64,000 nucleotides of DNA from Halichondria panicea (lineage: Eukaryota > Porifera > Demospongiae > Suberitida > Halichondriidae), in assembly GCF_963675165.1 (NCBI RefSeq), contig NC_087381.1, forward strand, positions 3,100,001 to 3,164,000. The letters are read 5' to 3'. A program made the position numbers and the translations under genes. The notes under the pieces were generated by a model that ran no database searches, was not told the DNA's origin, and worked only from the letters and a program-made list of their open reading frames with translations. Below, piece after piece: positions 1 through 12,224 of this stretch (its first letter is position 1; each line of letters opens with the position of its first letter).

Positions 1-2582
1 CTCAAAGTGCAAACTCTCAAGTCTCAAGCAGCAATGGCTAATGCTATGAAAGGTGAGTGTGTGTACAAGTATCTGGTACGGCCACCATTTATAATCATGG
101 TAAAGTTCTTTCCAGTACTTTGTTGATTGTAACCATAATTATTAACCATCTTGCTTGCGTCCTTTTGGGGCTGGAGCCGAACCCCATTCTTTCATAGAAT
201 GTTTTTTGCACTTATATTTGGGAAATTTTCACGGGTGCAAATTTTCGCTATTTGGCTACAGAGCCTTCAGCAGAAATTTTCGTTGGTTCTAATATTCGCA
301 CTTCAATATCAGGAAACCACACCCACCAATAGCTTTGCATGTGAAATACCGGTGCGTAGGAGTTTCTCCCAGTTTTAATTTTCGCGTTAATTGCTCTGCC
401 CTTTAAAAAACTCAAATTTGCACCCCACAAAAATTTCCCGCCATTTGGTAAGAAGTTGGGCTTTCTATGATGCCTGTACTGTGTCCCCTGCATTAGCTAG
501 ACTAGAGAAGTGGCACCCTAAGTATGGACGGCCTAAAGTACATGTAAGGACATCTCAATAACACTCGATCTGTACACATACGTACTCTGATTTGTAGTTC
601 CCAAAGGTGGCTGCATATTTTACCACAGTAGAGCAATACACGATAGATATAGGATGCAGTGGTACTTAATTGTAATTTGCTGTACCTCGATATAATTATA
701 GCTACACCTATATCCGGCTACATACATGTATATATCTAAGCACACACACGCACTGTGCAATGTTATGAGTGGCTGTTGATGTTACTCCTCTCTAATGCCA
801 TGCAGGTGTGACCAAAGCTATCAAGAACATGAACAAGCGTCTCAACCTGCCCTCTCTGCAGAAGATCATGATGGAGTTTGAGAGGGAGTCTGAGATCATG
901 GACCTCAAAGAGGAGACCATCTCTGACACTATCGATGATGTCATAGGAGAGGGTGATGATGAGGAGGTGGGTGGGCGCTGTTTGTAGTGTCTAGATTGTA
1001 TCCATCTTATGTACAGTATGTTGCAAGTTGCAAAGAGCAAAGCACATAATTATGTGGATGCTGTAGGCTTAATTTAAAAGTTTGCCCGCTTCGGGTAGCT
1101 TCGTGTAGCTTCGTGTAACCCTAACCAAGGAAGGCCTTCCTGAAGATAATGAAACTACGAAGCTTTATAACTTCATGAACCTTTGCAAGTTCACATAAGA
1201 TATTCGTTAAACTTTGCAAACTTTTTTTCTTTGCAACGTACACTGTACAAACTAAACCTCTCATGTTGTTGAGGGACAAACTTCCCCAGCTTAAGTGCAC
1301 TATGTACAACGTCATGTGCTTTACTATACTGATCACCCGTCTTAATATATTGGGTTTCCAATGCGTACTTAATCTTAATAAATTGCAAATGACATAATTG
1401 TTTGTAAAAGCCTTACTGCTTTTCCTCTCATGCTAATTGTATGCACATGGCATTGCTTTGTTCATTGCGAGTCTTTCATTTAACTACCTACATGTATGTG
1501 AACACTCGCAATTAGCAATAGAAAGAGTTTCGCATTCGGTATAATGATAGTATCGAATCTACTGCACGCATGAGGAATTTGAGTGCAAACTGAGTAAATT
1601 CTTCCATACTGCTGCTATGTCACACATGTACATGAACAACTGTACAATCATGTATGTACTATGTAATCGTGTGTGCTTTCCTCTTCACTGTAACTGTGCT
1701 ATCCTCAGTATGCATGCTTTACTCTAACCGTACATGTAGCCGTACATCACAGTACAGAGTTGTTACATGTATCAGGAATTGAGTCCTTAGCTTTTGAAAG
1801 GAATTAATAATTATCCCTTGTACATGTATGTATTGTATAGCGCAAGAAATTGGGTCTTAGACATCATCACAGGTGCCTTTTCATCATTTATACGTGTAGC
1901 TATATCCGAAATACTATTACATAATGAGACATGCTTTACAAAACTGGTAGGTTACTTTATTGATTCACAACACCACTCCCCTAGCACTGTGTATACCACT
2001 TACTTATTCACCATCCCAACACACGTACAGGAGACGGACGTGATAGTGTCGCAAGTTCTGGATGAGTTGGGTATCTCACTGGATCAGGAGCTTTCAGGGA
2101 TCACACCAGGACTGGATAGACCTCGCATTCAACAGTCCACTGGAGGAGGGGTGAGCATACGCTAGAGTCGGCTATGTACATGTAGACTATACGATTGTCA
2201 TAATTACACTGTAAACAGGATGTACCAAACAATAAAATTATAATGGGTTTCGCGTTACACGGCAGGCACTCTCTACTTTCATGTATTGCCATACATTGTA
2301 CGTACTTTACCATGCATATAGACACATTTGGAATGAAATTGTGACAATATATTATTGTACTTTTGTTGAGGGGTTGCTTATAATTATAGTACATGCACAC
2401 TAACTGTTTGACCTGTGTCTCTGGCTGAGTTATAATTATTGCATGCAGTTGGCATTTCTTTACACCCCCCCTCCCACACACACACACCTTTACAGAAGAA
2501 AGCAGTTGCTGCCGGACCCTCAGCTGGAGACGACGACCTCCAGGCACGACTGGACCAGCTGAGAAGAGGAGACGATGACTAG
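1..2582 (+). CDS. CHMP2A: Charged multivesicular body protein 2A (ESCRT-III), 3' part of gene
   Basis: ESCRT-III subunit acting in endosomal sorting, membrane scission and abscission in the cytosol. Four exons join in phase: 1-52, 806-966, 2031-2150 and 2496-2582, giving the last 139 residues; the 5' end lies outside the window. Visible family signs are the core helix reading KIMMEFERESEIMDLKEE, the segment VSQVLDELGISLDQELSG, and a C-terminal MIM1-type helix LQARLDQLRRGDDD that would bind the MIT domain of VPS4. All junctions are GT-AG, and frame is kept across each. The acidic linker (GEGDDEE, ETD) matches CHMP2A more than CHMP2B. The introns (753, 1064 and 345 bp) are AT-rich and hold no recognisable genes. 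The assignment to CHMP2A rather than another Snf7-family member rests on remembered sequence and is strong. Confidence 0.93.
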
Positions 2583-3125
2583 AGGACATTAACTCATTAC
2601 ACAACTGTATAGTTGTTCGATGTCAGTATTATTTTATCGTGATTATAAAATTATCGCCAGTTTTATTCTTTGTGCACCTATAACGTTAATATTATTATGG
2701 TGGTTCTCTTGATTGTTTTATATTAAAGTGACATCATTCTGTAATGGCAAATTTCCCCGTGTATACAGTCATGTAATTACAATTATTATGCATGCATGTG
2801 CGCTGGGATTTATAGCAAAAATCTATGATTATAATACCAAGCTATAGCTAATAAGAGTTCGATCATTAGGAATTAAGAGTACAAACTCCAATAGACTGTA
2901 TACATACATCACAGATCCTTGCAATTGTACGTTATGTGTTATTTTATTGCACACGTACATGTACAACATAAATGATATGCATAGACCATAGAAATGTAAC
3001 ATTATTAGGGGTGTAAAGTAATTAATATCGTCACTAACACCATGCAGTGCATGGCCTTATAATTATATATAATTATGTACATGCATGCATGAATGTAAGG
3101 AACAGCAAATGAATAAAATATAAAG
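2583..3125. other. Intergenic: convergent 3' flanks
   Basis: This stretch separates the stop of the CHMP2A-like gene (+) from the stop of the MATH-BTB gene (-), so the two genes converge. It is AT-rich and has candidate poly(A) hexamers on both strands (ATTAAA at 2722, TTTATT at 2943). No coding potential or repeat structure was seen beyond short ATGCATGC palindromes. Confidence 0.6.
2722..2727 (+). terminator. Probable polyadenylation signal of the CHMP2A-like gene
   Basis: An ATTAAA hexamer lies 140 bases after the stop codon, inside an AT-rich 3' UTR. This is a common variant of AATAAA. No transcript evidence is available. Confidence 0.45.
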
Positions 3126-4238
3126 TCAGCTTGTTCTCCTTCTCTTGTTAGGAGGGACATCGAGACAACTTCTAACGACTTCCCTGTATAGATCATTCTG
3201 GTCCTCCACTTCAATCCATTCTTCTCTCTCCATGAAAGCCGTCAACGATTTCGAGATCTCATTGATGCAAGCATCCTTTAGGCTGTCCCCATTGTACATG
3301 TGACCCTTGCAAAGCATGTCGATTGCATTGTCCGAGTTTAAACACTTGATTAGTTCACTACAACAGATTTCCTTCAGTTGTATTAGTTGGTATTTCTCAG
3401 CAGCATTCAACAGTTTTTCCGCCATATTTTCTTCACCAATATTGGGAGTAGTTCCACTGTAGATAAAAGTAAGCATTTCATGTACAACTTCTGGATCTAT
3501 ATCACTGATTCTGATCGAATTAGTTGCTTGCTCTAACATTTCTGAGGCCAGCATCGCTTTGAAAACTTCACAACGACTGGAAAGAATGATCCTATGTACT
3601 TTAAATTCTTTATCACCAGCGATTAGTTTGATATCGCTGCCCTCTCCACTTGCCAACAAACTAACCAGGTCATCTTTTAATTCTTTTTCTGCCCTGGGAG
3701 TGACATTGGGCTCTTTAACAAAGTGCAATGGAGTAGATTCTTCTTCTAGATTAAGAGTAACTGTCACGTCCGCCTCATCATAATGGCAAGAGAACAATTC
3801 AATAAAAACTGCGTTTTCTTTGTCAGGTTCGTAAACAAAGATGCGATTTTTCCGCCAATCTCTGTTTTGCAAATCGTAATCATCGTCATCCATGTACAGA
3901 AAATTAGAAGGAGTGAATTCCAATTTAAACTGAGACCATCTAGTCGTTTGTGATTCTCTCGAAATGACAATTTTCAGTTTGTTACCTGTAAATTCGTCAT
4001 TGAAATCAAGGTTAGAATTATCTATGAGAATGTTGAGTTTCCATGTGGTACCACGACAACTAACAAAAGTCGGACTTTGAAGCTCTCGACAGTTTGTCGA
4101 GGGATGGAAGAAAATGTTGCCAAAGTCCTTGATCTCCCAATCAAATTTGGTTCGCTGAACCAGATTAGATGTACAGCTAACCTTCTTGTGGATGAGTTTG
4201 GGAATATCCTTAGTGGAAGGAGTAGTTTCATCAGTCAT
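3126..4238 (-). CDS. MATH-BTB domain protein (SPOP-like), single exon
   Basis: Likely substrate adaptor of a cullin-3 ubiquitin ligase: the MATH domain binds substrate and the BTB domain binds CUL3. The 370-residue protein starts at 4238 (MTDETTPSTK); an upstream in-frame ATG at 4280 would add 14 hydrophobic residues and is less likely. A MATH-like region spans about residues 31-165 (FDWEIKDF; ENAVFIELFSCHYDEADVTV). BTB spans about 190-300 (GSDIKLIAGDKEFKVHRIIL, then FKAMLASEMLEQ and MLTFIYSG). A 3-box/BACK-like helical part follows to about 358, and a basic tail NKRRR at 364-368 could act as a nuclear signal. There is no intron, unlike its neighbours, so an origin by retroposition or from a known intronless MATH-BTB expansion is possible. 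Which substrate it takes cannot be read from the sequence. Confidence 0.88.
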   Translation of the reverse strand: MTDETTPSTKDIPKLIHKKVSCTSNLVQRTKFDWEIKDFGNIFFHPSTNCRELQSPTFVSCRGTTWKLNILIDNSNLDFNDEFTGNKLKIVISRESQTTRWSQFKLEFTPSNFLYMDDDDYDLQNRDWRKNRIFVYEPDKENAVFIELFSCHYDEADVTVTLNLEEESTPLHFVKEPNVTPRAEKELKDDLVSLLASGEGSDIKLIAGDKEFKVHRIILSSRCEVFKAMLASEMLEQATNSIRISDIDPEVVHEMLTFIYSGTTPNIGEENMAEKLLNAAEKYQLIQLKEICCSELIKCLNSDNAIDMLCKGHMYNGDSLKDACINEISKSLTAFMEREEWIEVEDQNDLYREVVRSCLDVPPNKRRRTS

Positions 4239-4402
4239 TTGTAATCGTACGCAGAAAGTTAAGTGGATTAACATGTACAAGTAGTTTTAATTTTATAGCT
4301 AGCTCAGCTAAAAATCAGAGGAGGTGCGACAGGAAGTGATGTCAAATTAGGTTCTCCAGTTGACTAACTTCGTTCTATTAAAGAAAATTCCGCTTGGGAA
4401 CG

Positions 4403-4480
4403 ATCCCAGGCCGATCCGTCTCTAATTGAACGCTAGGTCGGGCGACCTAGCGTTCAATTAGAGACGGATCTGCCTGGGAT
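4403..4480. repeat. Near-perfect hairpin, foldback MITE
   Basis: The two arms, 4403-4440 and 4441-4480, are near-perfect reverse complements (ATCCCAGGCCGATCCGTC against GACGGATCTGCCTGGGAT) with almost no loop. The motif GATCCCAGGC recurs in other TAGCCTCG-type elements here. It lies upstream of the MATH-BTB start. Confidence 0.75.
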
Positions 4481-4527
4481 AAAGAGGCTAGCATACACCA
4501 GGAGTGCACTACTCCTGATACTACTAA

Positions 4528-4620
4528 GAGAGCTGCAAGGCTCTGCTAGGTCCCCACTCATTTTAGACTTGGACTTTTGACATCGAGAATGCTGGCAGTT
4601 TTGACATCTAGCCTTTATTG
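4528..4620 (+). repeat. Fragment of dispersed repeat R
   Basis: The string GAGCTGCAAGGCTCTGCT and the following text resemble the 3' part of the longer repeat seen at 37262-37700, 54466-54960 and 62463-62740. Confidence 0.5.
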
Positions 4621-4650
4621 GAGTGAAATGCAGATATCCTTATAATTATG

Positions 4651-4705
4651 TAGTCTCGCGGGCCATAGTCCACAATCTGATTGTGGAGTATGGCCCGCGA
4701 GACTA
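4651..4705. mobile_element. TAGTCTCG MITE with 9-bp target duplication
   Basis: This is a 55-bp hairpin with ends TAGTCTCGCGGGCCATA and its complement. The same nine bases, ATAATTATG, flank both sides (4642-4650 and 4706-4714), the signature of insertion. It belongs with the other TAG-ended, 9-bp-duplicating elements in the window. Confidence 0.8.
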
Positions 4706-4714
4706 ATAATTATG

Positions 4715-6382
4715 CAGGTATACCTTTTAATATAGCATACTATAAACGGATATGCAGTAAATTTTACCGGTATATAGGTATAATTATATGACATTTTTGC
4801 AATGTATGAAGGGCAATGCAACATCAACGAACTGCTCTGATAGTTTTGATCACAAGCTCAAAAGCGTGCTGAGTGCATGGTGCATGTGCTTGTAGGTGCA
4901 TAGACGTATAAATGAGAGCCTCCTGACTATAATTATAGTCTTCAAAGTGAAACAATCTATAGACTGCATGACGCAATAGATGCATGGGATTGGCAGAGTC
5001 ATAGCTTCACGGTTCAGTCATGGAGCCTGGGTACAAATCAAATGTACCCTTCTAGGGATGCGTACATTAATATACCCTATATATGGTACATGGCTATGGT
5101 TATATAGCCTGTAGCCCTCCCACCACCTTTAAGGACCATCTCTTTTAAAGAAAAGTACCATAACATAAATTGTGGAAAATTGTGGAAAACACAAAATTGT
5201 GCTGGTGTTGAAGTTGTAAATCCATGGTACAACTATTACATGTATCATATCTAGCGTTTGGTTTTTGAGGCTTGAAGCAGTTGAGAGAGAGAGCAGATCG
5301 AGGTGTCCTATTGAAATCGTGTACATCAAGCACACCCACACTATCTCCACCATGCATGCATGCACCATCAGAGACAGTCATGCACATTATGCACTATATA
5401 GCCAAAGGTGCATGGCACTGCAGGCCAGGAAAGTGCACTTACTGTACTAATAAGCTTCATTCCGGTTATAATTATTACTAGAGAGTAAAACCAGTAGGTT
5501 TTACATAGGATTGGCAGTGGGTTTGCCTGCGTTCTTCACTTATTTTTAACAACTGTTCTATATATCTCTGCATGCAGGGAAAGGCCACATCAAAAAAGTG
5601 GCTGTATATAGCGCTTCCATACAAACACATGCATAACCTGGATTAAAAAAGTTCTTCAGATTTGCGATTGCTTCCACAAGGCAGATGACTTCTCAGGCTC
5701 TGGCAGTGATCGAGCAATTTTATTATTATTGCAGCTCTATAGATACTCTATCGTTGAGCGTTGGTGCATGCGTTGGTGCATGCAGTATACTTGGTGCATG
5801 CATGGTGTGCATGATTGGTCATTGACTATTATTAGTCATGCACTGCAATACTTTTAATGTCGTTTTGGTGGTTATTGTGAGGCATTGGATCAAACATATA
5901 TAATTCGTGAGTTTACCTCAATACTTTGATATAGATCTATATAGCTTCGTCTCATCACCACATTTTTTCTAGTGGAACGCTAGGTCGATATAGCGTTCTA
6001 GTATAGATGAGGCTATAGTATAGATTTACCTCTTTAAATAATTACATGTATATGCAGGCAGTCGGATATTGGTGGTCTAAACAAACTCCCTAATCGTGGC
6101 TATGATTAGCCTCGATCCCAGGCCGAGTTTTCACTTTTATAACGGTTAGGCGAACAACTAGGCTATATGATTACATTCCTGTCGCTTATTATAGGCATAA
6201 TTACACTGCAAACATTTTTATACCGACACATTTTATAATGCATGCGCATGCTGCAAAAGGCTGCATGCTATTCCGCGAAAACCTTTTTTACGGAAAGTTA
6301 TACCCTTATACAGTATTCCTCAGATCACCAGGACCACTAGGAAATCATACCACTGACACCACACATAATTATCATGCATAAT

Positions 6383-6418
<36 letters not shown>

Positions 6419-6754
6419 TATCCCTATAAGCAATGCGGTTTATATCTTTCCAAAGGCACTTCCTCACATGCAGTGCAATATACCACTCACCGCAGTATCG
6501 GCTAACATTGCAAACAACTGACATTTGCCACAACACATAACTCTATATAAGTAAAGCATTCATATAATGGGTTACTACTTAGTACTATCTTTTTGACATT
6601 CTCTTGAGCAAGTGTTGAAATTAGGCCTTGGCAGATTTTGCTAATATATACATATAATTAACCTATTCTTTTTCATCAACCTGTTTCTTATATTCTATAT
6701 ACTACATGCATATGCATCGTCAATATTCTAATCCAACCGTAAGTTGTCTTCTAT
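4715..6754. other. Intergenic, AT-rich with short palindromes
   Basis: No gene was recognised. It holds a cluster of TTGGTGCATGC repeats at about 5760-5815, a short hairpin around an AACGCTAGGTCG motif at about 5970-6000 that echoes the element at 4403, and a decayed TAGCCTCGATCCCAGG element near 6110. Open frames here are short and overlap on both strands. Confidence 0.5.
6386..6413. repeat. (AG)n microsatellite
   Basis: About fourteen AG units in a row, followed by TAGAGTA. Confidence 0.9.
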
Positions 6755-6814
6755 TAGCCTCGATTCCAGGCCGCAGGGAAAGGCGCACTATTGAAGGGGC
6801 TGGAGTCGAGGCTA
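6755..6814. mobile_element. 60-bp TAGCCTCG MITE with 9-bp target duplication
   Basis: The ends TAGCCTCGATTCCAGG and CTGGAGTCGAGGCTA are inverted repeats. The direct repeat GTCTTCTAT sits exactly on both sides (6746-6754 and 6815-6823). The element lies 14 bases before the metallopeptidase pseudogene. Confidence 0.85.
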
Positions 6815-6828
6815 GTCTTCTATATACA

Positions 6829-7053
6829 ACCGCCCAACCATGACTGGGAAAATTGCCGCTGTTATTCTTATTGTTTCCGGTCCTGGTAGCTTAGCAATAA
6901 GCGATAGTGAGAAATGGACGATCATAAATGAATGCCAAACAGGGCTTAAATTCTGGGCTGACTAAGCTCACAATAATGGGGTTACAACAATCACTGCTTC
7001 CAACCCATCCTATTGCTCTAGCGCTCCATCTTGCCACGACAAGTTTGCTAATT
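6829..7053 (+). pseudogene. Decayed partial copy of the secreted metallopeptidase gene
   Basis: This segment closely matches about 15894-16148 inside the last exon of the metallopeptidase gene: shared text includes GTTTCCGGTCCTGGTAGC-like and GGGCTTAAATTCTGGG blocks and CCATCTTGCCACGACAAG. It has lost about 31 bases corresponding to the segment around 16049-16080. It also gained an in-frame TAA (6964) where the parent codes for Glu-Gln. No signal peptide exon, HEXXH site or cysteine-rich tail is present nearby. It is a dead duplicate, without introns in the copied part, about 8 kb upstream of its parent and on the same strand. A larger ancestral tandem copy eaten away by the surrounding MITEs is the likeliest history (inference). 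Confidence 0.85.
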
Positions 7054-7584
7054 ACAGTATAGACTCTCGCTATTCCGGCTCTCTGAAGTACGGCCACCTC
7101 GATATACCGGCCATTTGGCTTGGCACAGAATGCTAGCTATATATATGTTTACTGCACAAAACTCACCCTGAAGTACGGCCACTCGCTATTCCGTTTACCG
7201 GCTAGTGCTGGCTGTGTCCCAAATAGGCCTGTGCCAAATATTCAAATTTTTCACCTATTATTCAAATTATTTATTCACACTTGATCAGCCTATTATTCAA
7301 CTTCAGCAGCAAATTGATAACACCTATTATTCAACATACACAGCAGCGAAATAAACACCTATAAATTATATAGCACAGGATTAAGTCATTACTTTTTGCT
7401 TTCAGCAGTGAAATAACAAACTTTAGCACAAAAAATGTGATCAACACTGATTTGGAAACAATCATAGTTTACTGCCATGTAAAATGTGGGCGTGTTCTGA
7501 GCTACTGCGCATGTGCAACTCAATGAATATCGTTAAACTGTTTTCACAGTGCCTATTATATCAAATTGTAAAAAAGACTGCCTA

Positions 7585-7807
7585 CCGTATAGCGCGAAAT
7601 GTTCAAGGGGCTTAATTTTCGCGGATTTCGTGGGTTAGAATTCTATACGAAAATTAAGTCCACGAAAATTGTTCTTTAATTAGAATTACCTGTTATCGTG
7701 CAAATATTTAAAGGCGTGGCTTCCGGTAAGCAGTCATTGTGCAACGAAATGGTTTTTAGAGGCCAATCCACGAAATATAAGTGCCTCGAAAATTTCGCGC
7801 TATACGG
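7585..7807. mobile_element. CCGTATAGCG MITE, TA target duplication
   Basis: The inverted ends CCGTATAGCGCGAAAT and ATTTCGCGCTATACGG are flanked by TA on both sides. No coding capacity. Related elements lie at 50768, 53726, 61643 and about 62267. Confidence 0.8.
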
Positions 7808-8904
7808 TATTATTCAAAAAATTATTCCGGAATATTTGGCACAGGCCTAGCCCCAAACAAGGCTTTCAATGTAATTTTATATTACGGCCGGATATGACGT
7901 TTTGGGTGTGGTTTAGCAATGGAATGATTCATTATCCTACATTATCCTCGAGACAAGAACCGCAAAAGTAGTCATTAGATTCGAGGTAAGGTCGTTTTTA
8001 AGCCGCGGCTATTTACTGAGCTACAGCCACCTCGCTATTCCGGCCTAGATGGGCGTGGCCCGCCTCCAAAAAGGGAGATGGGTTGCAGCCCTATCTAGCA
8101 TTCGTTCTTGCTGCAGAAAAACATGCAGCACCAATCAGATTTTGCACACACATCCTTTTACAGTATAATTATATAGGATCACCTTGGGATATAATAATTA
8201 CATAATGGTTCTGCGAGTGGGCACCAGCTATTCGGGATAATATGAGGAATATGAAGTCAACCATATCAATGTGGTATTGGCCTCCAATTCGGCTCAATCA
8301 GCTTTTTTGGATTACACATTTGTTTAAATACTCAGTTGCGCTAAATAGAAATTTGTGTACTGCCCACGTGGTATTCACACTATAAAAGTCTCGCATCCCT
8401 CATAATCATTGGCCTTTTGAAAGCCTCAGCAATTAATGTGCTTATATAATCATAGGGTGGTGTTGGGTGGATGATTGACATCCAGAATCGCTGGATGACA
8501 GCGTTATTCGGGCCTCGAAAAGTTTGATGCACCTCCTTTGGAAATGTGGGGCTCATTTTTGGTTTACATATGCTTTGGGGTTAGGCTTGCTTCGGCTCCA
8601 GTATAACGATTGGAAATTCAGTGGTTATCGCATATCAAATTTTCCCATGCACTGGTTCTCTTCTTTTGAGTGTACTTGCTCCCAGAAACACTTCTTTGTC
8701 ACTACCATAATCTTCTTGGCCAATGTTCTTCGTTCTACACTCCACTGATAATGGCCTCGTTTGCGGCTGGACATGCATTGCCTACGACAATCTTGTCTCT
8801 GATCATCTCTTCCTTCAAGGCTCCGTACTTCTCATAATTATAATGGAGTGCTGTTATACAAGTCATTGACTGTTTCGCCCTGATCTTCATGATTTTCACA
8901 CAGA
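7808..8904. other. Intergenic, no gene recognised
   Basis: It contains repeated CTATTCCGGC / GTACGGCCAC motifs (also at 7070-7200), which look like worn ends of another repeat. The open frame at 8524-8748 has no recognisable domain, and I do not call it. Confidence 0.4.
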
Positions 8905-9004
8905 TGTGAAAATTCGTGACTGACTATTGTGGCAAATGTCACACGCAAAAACAATTGACATTTGCTACAATAGTCAAAACATTTTGCGTGAAAATCCACA
9001 CATC
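8905..9004. repeat. Foldback repeat B, copy 1
   Basis: The arms GACTATTGTGGCAAATGTCA and TGACATTTGCTACAATAGTC are inverted around a short centre. The same hairpin occurs at 10360, 12225 and 12870, each followed by a conserved tail with GGAACA and ATTCTCCTGAGCAAGTGTT. Confidence 0.75.
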
Positions 9005-9159
9005 AGCTAGCTAGTGTTATATTATATAGGAGCAAGTGGATAATATTTGTTGGAACAACTATATAATAGAAGGTTATAGCATACCATCCTTATGCCATTC
9101 TCCTGAGCAAGTGTTAAACTATGCAAGTGACATCATTGAATTATAACCTGATCCAACGC

Positions 9160-9497
9160 TAGACTGGAAACTACTCCCTTCGCTTCTGGGCTCTGGGGAC
9201 TGGCAAGTTTCCGTGTTGAGAGTTGTCCTGTTGGAATGCAATTAGAACAAACCACAAAATGCGCAATACGTGGGTGATATTAGTTCAGCCTCGATAACAG
9301 ACCGCCAGTGAATGTACTTATACTCGAGGCCGGTAATATTTTGTGCAGTATAGTTAGCGTGTGGGCGGTGGCACATGAGTATTTGTGACGTATACATTCT
9401 TGTGGCAGCGTGACATTCCTCACGCACTGGGACAACTCTCAACACGGCAGCTAGCCAGTCCCTTTCTCCCGAGAGAAGGGGAGTGGTTTCCAGTCTA
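9160..9497. mobile_element. 338-bp TAGACTGGAAAC element with 9-bp target duplication
   Basis: The ends TAGACTGGAAACTACTCCC and GGAGTGGTTTCCAGTCTA are inverted. Subterminal inverted segments (AGAGTTGTCC / GGACAACTCT) are also present. ATCCAACGC is duplicated exactly at 9151-9159 and 9498-9506. A broken relative ends near 34175 (GGGAGTGGTTTCCAGTCTAG). Confidence 0.85.
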
Positions 9498-10359
9498 ATC
9501 CAACGCAACGGTCACAGCATGTGCACGAATGCATGATGGGCTGCAAATCAACTACATCTAGTCAGTAAGAGTTGGTATATTATGCTGGCATAATTTGAGC
9601 ACAATCGGCATGCATCTTTATAACAATTATGAGAATAATAATTATAGGCAGGTTTTGGAAATACAGGTATAGGCCCTGATAAATTATGCTCGGAATAATT
9701 TTAGCATAAAATAGGTGTCTAAAGAATAAATAGGCATCAATGTCCATTAAATTTTTTGGTAAAGATCAATACATTAAGTTTTGCATAACGATGTTCTCAC
9801 GGCAAAAATGGTTGAAGGTGAATATTTAGTCTCGAATCAGCCGCCCTTCTTTTAGGAAGACCTAATTTTATTAGGGAATAAATTATTATGGATCAGTTCA
9901 ACATTGAGTTATAGTGAGATAATTATGAGAATCATGAGAATTATATTAATTAGCTATGTCTCAAGTCAGTTGTTTATTTCTACGTCTTAACTTTACATTT
10001 TTTGGTAATCAGATTTTATGGAATAATCACAGAATAATCAGATTTTTTATGAGAATAATAGGCACTCTTTTCAAGAATTCAAGAATGGAGTAATGGGTGA
10101 AAAAAAAGCATAATTTATCAGGACCTAAATACAGGTCAGTATGAATCATAATTATAGTATAAACATGTGTAGGCCTGAAGTGCTGATGGTTTTATTTTAT
10201 TATGGTGTTAAGAGATAGAGTCGTGTGGCTATAATTATTATTTTTATTCGCTACGTATTTTCTCCATCAGCTAGCTGTACATCTCTCGTGCATGAGTAAT
10301 AACCTATTATACTGTACTTCTTCTATGTTGAAGGTACAGTGACACTGAGTATACACAAA

Positions 10360-10475
10360 ATGATGTGTGACTGACTATTGTGGCAAATGTCACGCAAACA
10401 ACTGACATTTACCACAATAATTATATAGTCAACACATTTTGAGTGAAAATTCCACGCATCATTTTACTGTGTGTA
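10360..10475. repeat. Foldback repeat B, copy 2
   Basis: Same hairpin as at 8905 (GTGGCAAATGTCACGCAAAC and ACTGACATTTACCACAATAA), with the conserved tail continuing to about 10620. The tail GGCCTTGGCGGATTTTGCT also occurs at about 6626, where the hairpin itself is mostly lost. Confidence 0.7.
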
Positions 10476-11307
10476 TATATATATAGAGCAAGTTAGAACA
10501 TTCTAGATAATTAGTTGCTTTGTTGAGATAACTAGACTTAAAACATTCATTGGTTAGGACCATCCTTTTGATATTCTCCTGAGCATGTAAGTGTTAAAAT
10601 TATAGGCCTTGGCGGATTTTGCTCAATCGGTTATACATTCTTCTCTGTATACCTCATCAACCTGTTTTTCTCTATTCAATATTCTTCTACATAACATCCA
10701 GCTGTAATTTGTCTTCTAAACTGCATACTGACAGTTTTACATTTATGCCTATTTTTCTCGGCAAATCGAAAATGTTATATATTATACCTATTTTTCCAGC
10801 ATTTTATCTATGTTCATAGGACTCGAGTATACCCATTTTTCCTAGCATAATTTGTCAAGGCCTAGTTGAAATTCAGGTGAGATAAGACCCACGCAATACA
10901 TGACCAACATGTATATGATGGGGCTGCAATCATATATAATTATAGTTAGTGTGTACGTGACTTAATTGCTATAGCATAAATACATCACCTTTTTAACATG
11001 GAAATACAGGTCAGTACGAATCATATAGTATAAACATTTGTAGGCGTGACAGAAGTAATGGTAGTCCTTGGCATTCTAGTGAAATCATGCACGTGGCTAT
11101 TAGATGTTATTTGTGTGACGACATGGGGTTTATGTTGTGCTTTTGAGGTGGGAATAATAGGCTGTTATTTACTCGAGCATAGATAATAGGTCATAATTTT
11201 ATCTCGAGCATAATCTACCCAACCCCTATATACAACAAAAAAACAAAAAAAACAAAAAGTAAACTGGATATAATTATGTGCCCCTTTAGTCATGCATCAG
11301 GCACTTA

Positions 11308-11978
11308 CAGTGCATCCAGTCTAGAGAGTAGAATACCAAAATAGGTGAGTATTTGTACTTAAATGTATCTCAAGATTGGAACAGTTCTAAGAAATGGTGC
11401 TGATACCATAACTATTACAACATTATTCAAAAATATTTCCCCAAAAGTTGTTGTATAGTGGGAAATAATTTTAGGTGATCATAAAAAAATGTATGTAACA
11501 TCAATTATCTCTGGAACTAAAGTATTTCTGGACAAAATTTTCTTAGTTAGACAATTAATTTTATTTAAGCTTACTCTGTGTAATTTTTGGACATTATAGC
11601 CAAATCTCTCCCTAACCGAAACAGCACTAAAAACTAGCAATTTTGAGCACTGTAGGATGTGTACATATTTAAGCAACATCGAACCTTTCGTAAGATAGCC
11701 TATAGATGTTGTGACAAAGTCCAGACCTTAGCCGGAAACCGTTGGCCTTTTCTCTCCCTAACTGATTACCCACTATAACAACTGTTTACTGTTTTATTAA
11801 TCACCACAAACCAACCACCTTATGTTGTTATGGAAAAGTTTTTGGGTATGTTGTAGCTTATATTCATTCACTTAAAATGGTATCAGCATGTTTTCTTAGA
11901 AATGCGTAAGATATTTACATTTAAGTACAACTACTCACACATTTTTGGTATTCTATACTCTCTAGACTGGATGCACTG
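11308..11978. mobile_element. Tc1/mariner-like non-autonomous element, copy 1
   Basis: A 671-bp element begins CAGTGCATCCAGTCTAGAGA and ends with the inverse, flanked by TA on both sides. Terminal inverted repeats extend some 70 bases (ATTTGTACTTAAATGTATCT on the left). No transposase frame. Relatives lie at 18971-19676 and 49629-50338. Confidence 0.85.
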
Positions 11979-12224
11979 TAGCTTGATTCTGAATCAATCT
12001 CTATACAATCTATTTCTCAATAAATAATTTACAATTAGTGATAGAGATGGTAAATGTGCCTTGCTAATGACAACAAGACATTTGAGAAACCTGGATACAA
12101 TAGATCACATGCAGCTATATAATCTTTTTATTGGTGTAATTATTCAAACGACAATATGAATTTCTGCATGCGATAGTAAACCTCACTTCTAGACTATTAT
12201 AATTATGTGGAACGGTACTATGTA

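Noticed and set aside
2101-2604. 167-residue minus-strand frame
   Set aside because: It overlaps the last two CHMP2A exons and intron in antisense and has no domain.
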